Origin: Gemmatimonadota bacterium
Lineage (GTDB): Bacteria > Gemmatimonadota > Gemmatimonadetes > Palauibacterales > Palauibacteraceae
Direction: 5' to 3'
Length of the DNA stretch: 37,172 bases
Assembly (NCBI GenBank): GCA_022826685.1
Contig: JAJDUL010000072.1
Location: forward strand, 1 to 37,172
Below, one piece after another: positions 1-8,276 of this stretch; position 1 is the first letter of the stretch; every line of letters starts with the position of its first letter. The notes under the pieces were generated by a model. The model searched no databases and had not been told where the DNA came from. It worked only from the letters and a program-made list of their open reading frames with translations. A program made the position numbers and the translations under genes.

Positions 1-233
1 GGCCGGGGCGCACGCGACCACTTCGGTACAACCGGCTTCATCCCAACGTCGTCCCTGCCACAGGAGGGTGATCCGCCGCCCCGGCTTCAATTCTCCCGTC
101 AGACCCGACCCGCGGAGCGGTCAGAAGTTCCGCGGGTCCGGGACACTGAGACGCGTCGGGTTCGAGAAGCGTTGCTTTGCGTTGGGCTCGGCGCCCGCGC
201 GGCCGGCGGCCAGGCCGGCTCTCGAGCGGGCTG
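1..233. other. Intergenic stretch at window edge
   Basis: I see no convincing gene here. On the minus strand it lies just downstream of the antiporter gene. At 202-219 there is a G+C-rich inverted repeat (GCCGGC, six-base loop, GCCGGC) that could act as a weak terminator, but no T tract follows it. Reading frames crossing this stretch have no recognisable domains. Confidence 0.4.
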
Positions 234-1349
234 CTAGCCGGGAAGGTTGAAGAAGGCGAGCCCGAGCACGACGTAGACGGCGAGGAGGAGCACGCCCTCC
301 ATCCAGTGCGTCTGGCCGTCATCGGCGATCTGCCCCACGACGAGGACGGAGACCGCGACGGCCACGACTTCCAGCGGAGAGAAGACGAGATCGATCGGCG
401 CCGGCCCGATCGCGTAGGAGAGGAACACGAGGAGCGGGGCGATGAGGAGGGCGATCTGGAGGGACGATCCCACCGCGATCTGAATCGACAGGTCCATCTT
501 GTTCCGCAGGGCAACGAGCACGGCGGTCGAGTGTTCCGCCGCGTTGCCGACGAGGGCGACGACGATCACGCCCACGAAGACCTCGGTCATCCCCAGGGAG
601 TGGGCGGCCTCCTCCGCCCCGCCGACGAGGATCTCGCTCATCCAGCCCACGAGCGCGGCCGCACCGACGAGGACCGCGAACGACTTGCCCTTCGACCACG
701 CGGGAACCGCGTGCGCCTCGCCGCCGGCGTGCGCCGTCCCCTGGTAGAGATCCGCGTGCGTCCGCAGCGCGAAGACGAGCGAGAGGACGTAGCAGACGAC
801 GAGGACGACGGAGATCTCGAGGCTCAGCGACCCCGAAGCGGCTCCCGCCGCCGTCGCCGCTGCCGTCCCGGACTCCGCCCCGTCCCAAAGGAAGTGAAGC
901 AGCGACGGGATGACGAGTCCGACCGCGCTCAGCAGGAGTAGCGTGGAGCCCAGCTTGGCCGCCGTGCGGTTGAAGACCTGCTTGCGGAACTTAAGGCCGC
1001 CGAGCAGCGCGCTGAGTCCGAAGATGAGGAGGATGTTCCCGATGATCGACCCGGTGAGCGACGCCTTCACGAGGTCGTGCAGACCCGCTCTAAGGGCGAA
1101 GATCGCGATGATCAGCTCCGCGGCGTTCCCGAATGTCGCGTTGAGCAGTCCCCCGAGACCGGCGCCCACGTGCTCGGCCAGCATCTCGGTGGACTTCCCC
1201 ATGATTCCGGCGAGGGGAACGATCGCGACCGCGGAGGTAAGAAAGAGCGTGGTCGCCGACGCGTGGACGACGTACTCGAGAACGAGCGTGATGGGAACAA
1301 AAACGAGAAGAAGCAGGAGAACCTGGTCTGCTTTCAGCTTGAGAGCCAA
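234..1349 (-). CDS. caxA: Ca2+/H+ antiporter, CaxA/CAX family
   Basis: Predicted inner-membrane cation/proton exchanger of 371 residues that exports Ca2+ using the proton gradient. Seen: about eleven hydrophobic segments and the two family alpha-repeat signatures, GNAAE at residues 74-78 and GNAAEH at 268-273, the latter followed by a polar NKMDLS stretch. A hydrophilic His-rich loop (about 197-220) separates the two halves. Length is normal for bacterial CAX proteins (about 350-400). I chose a TTG start because GGAGGAG sits just before it with good spacing and hydrophobic sequence begins soon after. The longer frame would run into the tRNA-Cys gene upstream. Only 51 bases separate the tRNA from the start, so the two may share a transcript. 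Family assignment is firm; ion specificity is inferred. Confidence 0.88.
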   Translation of the reverse strand: MALKLKADQVLLLLLVFVPITLVLEYVVHASATTLFLTSAVAIVPLAGIMGKSTEMLAEHVGAGLGGLLNATFGNAAELIIAIFALRAGLHDLVKASLTGSIIGNILLIFGLSALLGGLKFRKQVFNRTAAKLGSTLLLLSAVGLVIPSLLHFLWDGAESGTAAATAAGAASGSLSLEISVVLVVCYVLSLVFALRTHADLYQGTAHAGGEAHAVPAWSKGKSFAVLVGAAALVGWMSEILVGGAEEAAHSLGMTEVFVGVIVVALVGNAAEHSTAVLVALRNKMDLSIQIAVGSSLQIALLIAPLLVFLSYAIGPAPIDLVFSPLEVVAVAVSVLVVGQIADDGQTHWMEGVLLLAVYVVLGLAFFNLPG

Positions 1350-1400
1350 CCCGTTCTCCTCCCGTTTCCGCCGGAAAGCACTGCCGCCCGAGGCAAAAAG

Positions 1401-1471
1401 AGGCGCCGTCCGGATTCGAACCGGAGTAGGGGGCTTTGCAGGCCCCTGCCTAACCACTCGGCCACGGCGCC
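1401..1471 (-). tRNA. tRNA-Cys (GCA anticodon)
   Basis: Complete cloverleaf on the minus strand. The acceptor stem GGCGCCG pairs with CGGCGCC. The D arm has GCC/GGC, the anticodon stem is GGGGC/GCCCC around loop CTGCAAA (anticodon GCA), the variable loop has four bases, and the T arm is TCCGG/CCGGA with loop TTCGAAT. The discriminator base is U73, the known identity base for tRNA-Cys. CCA is not encoded. A short T run follows directly (TCTTTTTG), then the antiporter gene. Confidence 0.96.
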
Positions 1472-1482
1472 GGAGTTCGCAC

Positions 1483-1488
1483 AGCCTA
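1483..1488 (-). promoter_or_regulatory. Possible -10 box for tRNA-Cys
   Basis: Minus-strand TAGGCT lies 11 bases before the tRNA 5' end, a usual distance for a -10 element and short discriminator. No convincing -35 box is seen at 17-base spacing, so this is a weak call. The region 1472-1557 must hold divergent promoters for the tRNA and the outer-membrane protein. Confidence 0.3.
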
Positions 1489-1522
1489 ATGGAGGGACCA
1501 CACCGACGCCACCGGCGGAAGG

Positions 1523-1551
1523 TTCTCCATCGTGCCCCGGACTGCTATACT
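1523..1551 (+). promoter_or_regulatory. Promoter giving a leaderless transcript for the outer-membrane protein
   Basis: An extended -10 element, TGCTATACT, has its hexamer at 1546-1551. A weak -35 candidate TTCTCC (1523-1528) lies 17 bases upstream. The ATG begins only six bases after the -10 hexamer, so normal initiation would fall on or beside the start codon. No ribosome-binding sequence precedes the ATG, which agrees with a leaderless mRNA. Confidence 0.55.
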
Positions 1552-1557
1552 CGCGCG

Positions 1558-3219
1558 ATGCCTTCGCCGACCCTACGCGCCCTTCCGATCCTTGTCGCCC
1601 TCGTCTCCACGGCCGTGGCTCCCATCCATCTCGCCGCGCAGTTCAGCGACGCGCGACTGCCGAGGCAGGGGAAGCTGTGGCTCACCGTCCAACCGACCCT
1701 GCTGAACTGGACCGAGCAGTTCGCCTTCGACTCGAACGCGGGGATCGCCGACGGGGAGCGCGAGCCGCTGGCCGCCCACTTCGATGGTCCGCTCGCCCGG
1801 CGCATGTTCCCTCCCCCCCACGCCCTCATCCAGGAACTCAATGCCGATGCGGAGGCCCTCGGCTTTGAACCCGTAACCGAGGACGACTTCTCGTTCGGCG
1901 GGCTCGACTTCTCCGCGATGCGGGCGCAGATACGCCGACTCGGGCTGGGCGTGGAGGTGGGTCTCCTGGACTGGGTCAGCGTGGGCGCCCGGGCCCCCTT
2001 CACGCTCACGGACATGACGGTGGGTTTCGCCTTCGATTCCACTGCGACCGTGACCGGGAACGGCGCGGCCTTCGAGTCCGGCGCCCCCTTTCTCATGGGC
2101 GCGCAGTCGGCAATCGCCGATCTTGGTTCGCTGATCTCCGGCGGCTCTCTCACGGGCATCGCGCTCGAGGAGGCGATCGCGCTCCGGAACGCCACCCGGA
2201 TGTTCGTCAACACGCTCGGACAGCGGGCCGCGGCCGGAGCCCTGATTCCCACCGCTTCCAGCGCGGCGGGGACCCAGATGGCGCAACGCTTCGCGGACTA
2301 CGCGGCGGCGTTCGAGGCCCTCGGCCTGATGCTGCCGGAGCTTTCCCTGCCCGAGTTCGCGACGGAGGATGACTTCAACACGTTGTTCCTCAGCGAGGGC
2401 TTCGCCCCTCGCCTGCCGAGGGACACCAGAAACGGACTCGGTCTGGGGGAGGTCGAGGTCTTCCTGCGCGTGAACCTGATCGACGGCATCACGCGCCGAT
2501 CACCGATCCCGGGGCCGGCCCGCGATGCGGGCGCGGGGTTCGAGCCCGGCGCGGATTCGGAACGCGGCATTCGGCTGCGCACGAGCGTCGGCGCGCTCGC
2601 CCGACTTCCCATCCGAAACCGCAACCTCACGATCTTCGGAGACCCGTCGAATTCGGCGGACATCCCGATCGGGGACGGCCAGACCGACATCGAACTGGCG
2701 CTGTACCAGGACATCGCCTTCGGGAGCACCTTCATGATCCGCGCGTCCGCCCGCTACGGGATGCAGCGCCCGGACGAGGCGGCGTTCCGCTTCACCCCTC
2801 CGGACCGCCCCTATGGCCAGGAGGACCTGGTGGCGCTGATGCGGCGGGATCTGGGGGACTACGTGGCGGTTCTGGTCCGCCCTTCCCTGCGCTTCAACGC
2901 CGCCCTCAGCGTGGGGATCGAGTACGATTACTTCCGGCTCCCCGCGCCCACGTATCAGTTCGTCGGAATGATCGAGGGGCTGGACCCGAACACGGTCGCG
3001 GCCGAGGGAGCGCAGACCCGTCATCGACTGGGGGTCGGGTTACTCATCGATCTCGCCGAGGCCGGGAGCGTCGAGGAGTTGATTGCCGGAGCAAGACCGG
3101 TGCGGGGCGCATGGCAGTTCGGCATCTCGCTGCGCCGGGCGATCTCCGGCTCGGGGGGCCGGACGCCGGCCTCCTTCCGCTACGGAGCCGAACTCCGCTT
3201 CCCGATCAGCATCTTCTAG
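1558..3219 (+). CDS. Signal-peptide outer-membrane beta-barrel protein, function unknown
   Basis: Protein of 553 residues. Seen: an N-terminal signal peptide (residues 1 to about 27, hydrophobic core PILVALVSTAVA, probable cleavage after the LAA region). Several amphipathic alternating strands follow (for example VEVGLLDWVSVGARAPF and VEVFLRVNLI), and the C-terminal strand AELRFPISIF ends in Phe, the usual barrel-assembly signal. An Ala/Leu-rich helical segment lies in the middle (about residues 180-270). The protein has the look of the porin-like or transport-related barrels common in Gemmatimonadota-type genomes, but I cannot name a family or substrate. The ATG was chosen because it begins the signal peptide and follows an extended -10 at leaderless distance. 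Its stop lies two bases from the convergent recN stop. Confidence 0.75.
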   Translation: MPSPTLRALPILVALVSTAVAPIHLAAQFSDARLPRQGKLWLTVQPTLLNWTEQFAFDSNAGIADGEREPLAAHFDGPLARRMFPPPHALIQELNADAEALGFEPVTEDDFSFGGLDFSAMRAQIRRLGLGVEVGLLDWVSVGARAPFTLTDMTVGFAFDSTATVTGNGAAFESGAPFLMGAQSAIADLGSLISGGSLTGIALEEAIALRNATRMFVNTLGQRAAAGALIPTASSAAGTQMAQRFADYAAAFEALGLMLPELSLPEFATEDDFNTLFLSEGFAPRLPRDTRNGLGLGEVEVFLRVNLIDGITRRSPIPGPARDAGAGFEPGADSERGIRLRTSVGALARLPIRNRNLTIFGDPSNSADIPIGDGQTDIELALYQDIAFGSTFMIRASARYGMQRPDEAAFRFTPPDRPYGQEDLVALMRRDLGDYVAVLVRPSLRFNAALSVGIEYDYFRLPAPTYQFVGMIEGLDPNTVAAEGAQTRHRLGVGLLIDLAEAGSVEELIAGARPVRGAWQFGISLRRAISGSGGRTPASFRYGAELRFPISIF

Positions 3220-3221
3220 CG

Positions 3222-4886
3222 CTACAGCTGGCCGGCGAGCAACTCCTCGGCATGGGCGCGCGAGGCGCGGCTGGCGGGGTCGCCTCCGAGCATGCGAGCG
3301 ACTTCGTGGACGCGTTCTCCGCCGGTGAGCACCCGGACCGATGTCCGCACGCCTTCGTCTTCCGCGACCTTTCCGACGGAGTAGTGGGCGTCGGCGCGCG
3401 CCGCGATCTGCGCGAGATGCGTGACGACGAGCACCTGATGGGCGGCGGAAAGCCGCACGAGCCGCGCCGCCACCCGGTGCGCCACCTCGCCCCCGATCCC
3501 CGCATCGATCTCGTCGAACACGAGCGCGGGCAGGTCGTCCACCTCGATGAGCGCGGTCTCGAGCGCGAGCATGAGGCGGCTCATTTCTCCCCCCGAGGCG
3601 ACGCGCCGCAGCGGGGCCGGGGGGAAACCCGGATTCAGGGAGACGAGAAAATCCACCCGTTCGGCGCCGGTCGCCCGGATCTCACCGTATGCTTCGAGCG
3701 CGATCTCGAGACGGCCTCCCCGGAGACCGAGTTCCGGTAGCGCGGCCGTCACAGCCTTCGCGAGCGCGCGGGACGACGCACCGCGCCGCTCGGAGAGTTC
3801 GGACGCCAGCGCGGCGAGTTCAGCGGACGCGGCGTCCCGAGCCGCTTCGAGACGCTCGATCTCGTCATCGGCGCCGCGCAGGGTCTCCAGCTCACGCCGT
3901 GCCTCCTCGCCCGCGCGGATCACATCCTCCAGAGCACCGCCGTACTTGCGCTTGAGCCGGTAGAGAAGATCCTGCCGGACGCGAATTTCATCGAGCCGCC
4001 GAGGGTCGTGCTCGATCGAGTCGCGGTAGGGAGCGAGGCTCTGCCCGAGTTCCTCCACGTTGCGGAGCGCCGCCTGGAGCAGGTCACGGAAGGGTCCCGC
4101 CTCGCGGTCGATCGAGACGAGGGCGTCGAGTCGGGCCGCGAACTCGCCCAGCTGATCGACGAGCGAGCCCTCGGCCTCGTACAGCCCGTGGTGGAGCGAG
4201 CCCGAGAGTTCGATCAGCTCCTCGGAATGCGAGAGGCGGCGGGCCTCCGACTCGAGCGCCTCATCCTCGTCCGGTTCGAGCCCGGCTCCGGCGATCTCAT
4301 CGCGCTTGAAGCGCAGGTAGTCGGCTCGCTCACGCCCTTCGCGCGCGGCGCGGCGCGTGTCAGCGAGACGTCCCTCGATCGCGCGCAGACCCTTGTAAGC
4401 GGCCTCCGTCTCGGCGGCCAGCGCCTCGTGCCGGCCATACGCGTCCAGAATCCGCCGCTGCCAGGCGCGGTCGAGCAGCCGCTGGTGATCGTGCTGTCCG
4501 TGGAGGTCGAGGAGCCGTCCCCCGAACTCGCGCAGCCGGCGCGCCGTGGACGGCGATCCGTTCACCCACGCCCGGTGCCGGCCCTCGCGACGCAACTCGC
4601 GACACAGGATGAGCCAGCCATCTTCATGATCGACGCCGGCATCCTCGCACAGCGTCCGGAGTCCGTCGACGTCCTCGATCTCGAACCGGCCCTCGACGCG
4701 CGCGGACCCGGCGCCCGCCCGGATCATGTCCTGCGACGGCCGCCCTCCGACGAGGAGTGCGAGAGCTTCGACGAGGAGGGATTTCCCGGCCCCCGTCTCG
4801 CCGCTGAGCACGCTGAGGCCGGGTCCGAATTCAAGCGTGGCCTCCTCGACGACGGCGAAGTTCCGGACGCGAAGCTCCCTCAGCAC
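3222..4886 (-). CDS. recN: DNA repair protein RecN
   Basis: SMC-like ATPase of 554 residues that acts early in double-strand-break repair. Seen: Walker A GETGAGKS at residues 29-36 in the usual N-terminal context (LRVRNFAVVEEATLEF). A long Arg/Glu/Ala-rich coiled-coil middle follows, then the ABC signature VASGGEMSRLMLAL and Walker B LPALVFDEIDAGIGG near the C terminus. Length matches the family (about 550). The start is GTG, and its GTGCTGA overlaps the nadK stop, which suggests translational coupling. It is the last gene of the xseA-xseB-ispA-nadK-recN chain and faces the outer-membrane protein gene tail to tail. Confidence 0.96.
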   Translation of the reverse strand: MLRELRVRNFAVVEEATLEFGPGLSVLSGETGAGKSLLVEALALLVGGRPSQDMIRAGAGSARVEGRFEIEDVDGLRTLCEDAGVDHEDGWLILCRELRREGRHRAWVNGSPSTARRLREFGGRLLDLHGQHDHQRLLDRAWQRRILDAYGRHEALAAETEAAYKGLRAIEGRLADTRRAAREGRERADYLRFKRDEIAGAGLEPDEDEALESEARRLSHSEELIELSGSLHHGLYEAEGSLVDQLGEFAARLDALVSIDREAGPFRDLLQAALRNVEELGQSLAPYRDSIEHDPRRLDEIRVRQDLLYRLKRKYGGALEDVIRAGEEARRELETLRGADDEIERLEAARDAASAELAALASELSERRGASSRALAKAVTAALPELGLRGGRLEIALEAYGEIRATGAERVDFLVSLNPGFPPAPLRRVASGGEMSRLMLALETALIEVDDLPALVFDEIDAGIGGEVAHRVAARLVRLSAAHQVLVVTHLAQIAARADAHYSVGKVAEDEGVRTSVRVLTGGERVHEVARMLGGDPASRASRAHAEELLAGQL

Positions 4887-5788
4887 GCTGGCTCGTCCTC
4901 GTCCCCCCCGGATGGGGGCGTCGGGTGTTCGCGGACATCGCCCCACCGCAGCTTCCGCCTCAGGACGGTGAAAAACGAGTGTTCGGGCAGCCGGACCAGG
5001 CCCACAGGGTGCCTCGAGCGGGCAACCTCCACGCGGTCCCCGACCGAGAGCCGGCAACCGGGCTGTCCGTCGACGGTCAGTTGCAGGTCGTGGTCCCCCG
5101 AGAGGAGTTCGACGGAGATTCTCGTGTCACTCGAAAACACGACCGGCCGCACGGCGAGCGTGTGCGGCGAAATCGGCGTCGCGACGATGCCCTCCATGGT
5201 CGGCGAGACGATGGGGCCGCCCGCGGAGAGGCTGTAGGCCGTCGAGCCCGTGGCGGTGGCGAGGATGATGCCGTCCGCGCTGTAGTGTCCCACTTCGTCG
5301 TCATCGGCCAGCACGCGCAGTCCGATCAGGCGGGCGAAGCCGCTCTTGTGAATGACGGCGTCGTTGATCGCGTAGAAGCTCCGTTCGGCCGGTCCGTTGG
5401 ATCCGTTCGGAACCACCCGGATGCGGAGGGCGATCCGCTTCTCGAGCGCGTAGTCGCCGCTCGCCACCATCGACATCGCCGCCTCGAGTTCATCCTCCGA
5501 GACCATCGTGAGAAACCCGAGCCGACCGAGGTTGCAGCCCAGCACGGGGATCCCGCGGGGCGCCGCCAGACGGGCCGCCCGCAGCAACGTGCCGTCCCCG
5601 CCGAGGGCCAGGACGAGGGCGACGTCCGCATCGATCTCCTCCGGTGCGGTGGAGTCGCGTCCGGCCTTCGTCGCGAGCGGCGGTTCGAAGACGAGCGAAA
5701 CCCCGAGTTCGTCCGCTCTCCGCTCGACGCGGTGAAGGAGCGGCTCCAGTTCCGGGTGATCGGCGTTGCCGATGATGAAGAACCTCAC
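4880..5788 (-). CDS. nadK: NAD kinase
   Basis: ATP- or polyphosphate-dependent NAD+ phosphorylation to NADP+, cytosolic, 302 residues. Seen: the diagnostic GGDGT at residues 63-67, the NLGRLGFLT segment, the NDAVIHK motif, and the glycine-rich ATGSTAYSLSAGGPIV substrate loop, all in family order. The C-terminal tail after about residue 280 is polar and acidic (GGDEDEPAC) and not conserved. The start codon is GTG, seven bases after the ispA stop. The end overlaps the recN GTG. The nadK-recN pairing is common in bacteria. Confidence 0.96.
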   Translation of the reverse strand: MRFFIIGNADHPELEPLLHRVERRADELGVSLVFEPPLATKAGRDSTAPEEIDADVALVLALGGDGTLLRAARLAAPRGIPVLGCNLGRLGFLTMVSEDELEAAMSMVASGDYALEKRIALRIRVVPNGSNGPAERSFYAINDAVIHKSGFARLIGLRVLADDDEVGHYSADGIILATATGSTAYSLSAGGPIVSPTMEGIVATPISPHTLAVRPVVFSSDTRISVELLSGDHDLQLTVDGQPGCRLSVGDRVEVARSRHPVGLVRLPEHSFFTVLRRKLRWGDVREHPTPPSGGDEDEPAC

Positions 5789-5795
5789 GGGCCGC

Positions 5796-6701
5796 TCAGC
5801 GGTCGCGCTCGAGGACGAGGCGTCCGATCTCGCGCAGCCGGTCCGTGCCCGCGAGCGGCGAAATCGCGCCCAGCGCCTCGCGGCCGAGCTCTTCCGCGCG
5901 TGCTCTCGCTCCCTCCAGGCCGAGGATCGATGGTGTCGTTGCCTTTCCGAGAGCTTCGTCCCGCCCGCCGATCTTCCCCATGCGGCTCGAGGATCCCGTC
6001 ACGTCGAGGATATCGTCCACCGTCTGGAACGCGAGTCCGATCGCGATCCCGAAGCGAGTCAGCCGATCGACCGTCTCCTCGGGCGCGCGGGCCGCGACGC
6101 CGCCCATCGTGCAACAGGCCGCGATGAGCCGCGCGGTCTTGCCGAGATGGATGCGCTCGAGCGTCTCGAAGCTGACGCGCTTCTTCTCTGCGAGGAGATC
6201 GAGGAGTTGGCCTCCGACCATGCCGTCGCTGCCCGCCGCCTCGGTGAGTACCCCGATGAGTCGGCTCGCGACGGGATCCGGCAGCTTCAGATCCGCCGCT
6301 CCCTCGGCCACGGCGCGCATCGCGAGCGGAAGCAGCGCCGCACCCGTCATGACCGCGGCGCGCTCCCCGTACCGCACATGCACCGTCGGCCGGCCGCGGC
6401 GAAGGTCGTCGTCGTCCATGCAGGGGAGATCATCGTGGATCAGGGAATACGTGTGGACGAGTTCGGGCCCCAGCGCCACGCGGTGGAGCGCACGCGCGCC
6501 GTTGCCCGAGCGCGGCCCGGCGACGCCCCCCGCGGCTTCCCAGGCCCCCACGAACAGGAGAGGCCGGATCCTCTTTCCCTTCGCGAGGACGGCGTACCGA
6601 ATGGGTTCCGCGATCGGGCCCGTCCCGCGCAGCGTTTCGGACAGCCAGCCCTCCAGCTCCGCATCGATGGCCGCACGCAGCTCCGGCAGGTCGCGGGTCA
6701 C
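5796..6701 (-). CDS. ispA: Polyprenyl synthetase (farnesyl/geranylgeranyl diphosphate synthase)
   Basis: Trans-isoprenyl diphosphate synthase of 301 residues that condenses IPP with allylic diphosphates. Seen: first Asp-rich motif DDLPCMD at residues 90-96 within the IspA-like HTYSLIHDDLP context, followed by LRRGRPTVH, and second Asp-rich motif FQTVDDILDVTG (Asp 229, 230, 233). KGKRIRP near residues 41-47 is the IPP-binding region. The sequence resembles short-chain (C15/C20) enzymes, but product length is inferred. It starts with GTG overlapping the xseB stop (GTGA). In many bacteria dxs follows ispA here, but none is present in this window. Confidence 0.93.
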   Translation of the reverse strand: MTRDLPELRAAIDAELEGWLSETLRGTGPIAEPIRYAVLAKGKRIRPLLFVGAWEAAGGVAGPRSGNGARALHRVALGPELVHTYSLIHDDLPCMDDDDLRRGRPTVHVRYGERAAVMTGAALLPLAMRAVAEGAADLKLPDPVASRLIGVLTEAAGSDGMVGGQLLDLLAEKKRVSFETLERIHLGKTARLIAACCTMGGVAARAPEETVDRLTRFGIAIGLAFQTVDDILDVTGSSSRMGKIGGRDEALGKATTPSILGLEGARARAEELGREALGAISPLAGTDRLREIGRLVLERDR

Positions 6702-6973
6702 GGTTCGCCGTCCGGCCGGTCTTTGCCGTCCGGCGTTTCCAAGCCTTCCAGCGGTTTCGCTTCCAGTCTTCCCGTAGACGAAGCGATGAGTTCCTCGACC
6801 CGGCCGCTCGCCGTCTCGAGCCAGCGCCGAGCCTCCCCGAGACGCTCGATCCCCTGCTCGAAGAGGGCGATCGCCTCGTCCAGCCCGATGCCCTCCCGGT
6901 CGAGGCGTTCGACGATCCGTTCCAGTTCCTCGATCGCGGTCTCGAATTCGAACTCCGTCGAAGGCTCGCTCAC
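6698..6973 (-). CDS. xseB: Exodeoxyribonuclease VII small subunit
   Basis: Small all-helical subunit (91 residues) that assembles with XseA to form exonuclease VII, which degrades single-stranded DNA in both directions. Seen: the family core FETAIEELERIVERLD, then LDEAIALFEQGIERL. A non-conserved charged tail (about residues 68-91) is longer than in the E. coli protein. It starts with GTG overlapping the xseA stop (GTGA), and its own stop overlaps the ispA GTG, so it sits in a tightly coupled string. Confidence 0.95.
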   Translation of the reverse strand: MSEPSTEFEFETAIEELERIVERLDREGIGLDEAIALFEQGIERLGEARRWLETASGRVEELIASSTGRLEAKPLEGLETPDGKDRPDGEP

Positions 6974-8274
6974 GCGTCCGGCTCCCCGGCGCCCGGCTGC
7001 GCCGCGTCAGGTTCCACGGTGTCCGTCGTCGCCGCGACCTGTCCCCCCCTGACCCGCAAGCGGAAGCGTTCGCTCGGCGTGAAGTCGTCGATCCGCGTGA
7101 GCCGGCGTCCGTCGAGGTCGGTGGCGACCGCGTAGCCGCGGGCCACGGTCTCGAGCGGGCTCAGCGCGTCGAGCGCCGCGGCGAGTCCGGCGATCCGGGT
7201 ACGCGAGCGGGCGAGCACGCGTTCCATCCCCGCCGGGAGGTAGGCCGCCATGGTCTCGAGGCGCAGCCTCGCGACGTCGCGTGCGTGTCCGGCGGAGGCC
7301 GGCAGCCGTTGCGCGAACGCTTCCACGCGGTCGCTCCCGCGCGTGATGAGCCGGCGCAGCCCGCGAGCCAGCCCGCGTCCCGCCGTATCGAGCGAGGCGC
7401 GTACGGTCCGGATGTCCGGCACCGCGAGTTCCGCGGCCGCGGACGGCGTCGGCGCCCGGAGGTCGGCCACCAACTCGCACAAGGTCACGTCGACCTCGTG
7501 TCCGACGGCGCAGATCACCGGAACCGGACTCGCCGCGACCGCTCGAACCGCCATCTCCTCGTTGAAGCACCACAGGTCCTCCACCGACCCGCCGCCCCGG
7601 CTCAGGATGATCGCGTCGAGCTTCCGATCCGGACCGCCGGTGCTCCAGTCCGCGAGACGCTGGAGGGCCGCCCGCACTTCGCCGGCGGCGCCTTCGCCCT
7701 GCACGCGGCAGTGGCGCACGACGATCTCGACCCAGGGGGCTCGCCGCCGGAGCACGGTGATGATGTCATGAAGCGCTGCGCCCTTGCGCGACGTCACGAC
7801 GCCCACGCGGCGAGGGAAGGCGGGCAGCGCCCGTTTGCGCTCCGGATCCAGCATGCCCTCCGCCGCGAGCTTCCGGTGGAGCCGCTCGAAGGCGATCCGC
7901 CACAACCCCTCGCCCGCCGTCTTGATGGCGCGTACGCGCAACTGGAACCGGCCCTGCCGCGCGTAGAGGGTCGGACGGCCGTGGACGAAGACCTCCATGC
8001 CGTCCTCCGGGTCCGCCGGGAGGCGCCATGCATCCCCGCGGAAGAACACGCACGCGACGCTGGAGTCGCGCTCCTGGTCCCGCAGAGAGAAGTAGCGGTG
8101 CCCGGCGGAGGAGCGGATCCAGTTCGTCACTTCGCCGCGGATCCAGAGGTCGCCGAACCGCTTCTCCAGCGCGCCGCGCGCGGCTTCGTTCAGGTCGGAC
8201 ACGGTGATCGCGCCCTCCGGGGAGCGGCCATCGCGGACGTCCGCCGCGCCGAACAGCGAGGTTTGACGCGCCAC
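6970..8274 (-). CDS. xseA: Exodeoxyribonuclease VII large subunit
   Basis: Catalytic subunit of exonuclease VII, about 434 residues. Seen: N-terminal OB-fold DNA-binding region (ITVSDLNEAARGALEKRF, GHRYFSLRD), catalytic-domain motifs RRVGVVTSRKGAALHD, SRGGGSVEDLWCFNEE and CAVGHEVDVTLCELVADLRAPTPSAAAEL, then a helical coiled C terminus ending in the GYAVATDLDGR region. Two starts are plausible: GTG at 8274 (product begins VARQTSLFG) or TTG at 8280, which would overlap the folD stop as TTGA. I list the GTG; neither has a strong ribosome site. Longer versions read antisense-like Arg/Gly-rich sequence inside folD and are rejected. Confidence 0.92.
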   Translation of the reverse strand: MARQTSLFGAADVRDGRSPEGAITVSDLNEAARGALEKRFGDLWIRGEVTNWIRSSAGHRYFSLRDQERDSSVACVFFRGDAWRLPADPEDGMEVFVHGRPTLYARQGRFQLRVRAIKTAGEGLWRIAFERLHRKLAAEGMLDPERKRALPAFPRRVGVVTSRKGAALHDIITVLRRRAPWVEIVVRHCRVQGEGAAGEVRAALQRLADWSTGGPDRKLDAIILSRGGGSVEDLWCFNEEMAVRAVAASPVPVICAVGHEVDVTLCELVADLRAPTPSAAAELAVPDIRTVRASLDTAGRGLARGLRRLITRGSDRVEAFAQRLPASAGHARDVARLRLETMAAYLPAGMERVLARSRTRIAGLAAALDALSPLETVARGYAVATDLDGRRLTRIDDFTPSERFRLRVRGGQVAATTDTVEPDAAQPGAGEPDA

Positions 8275-8276
8275 GT

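Noticed and set aside
1350..1457. Longer start for the antiporter giving 36 extra residues
   Set aside because: It overlaps the tRNA-Cys gene, and the added residues are not membrane-like. The TTG at 1349 has a strong ribosome site.
910..1557. Reading frame upstream of the outer-membrane protein, in frame with it
   Set aside because: It runs antisense through caxA and the tRNA gene. The signal peptide starts at the ATG at 1558.
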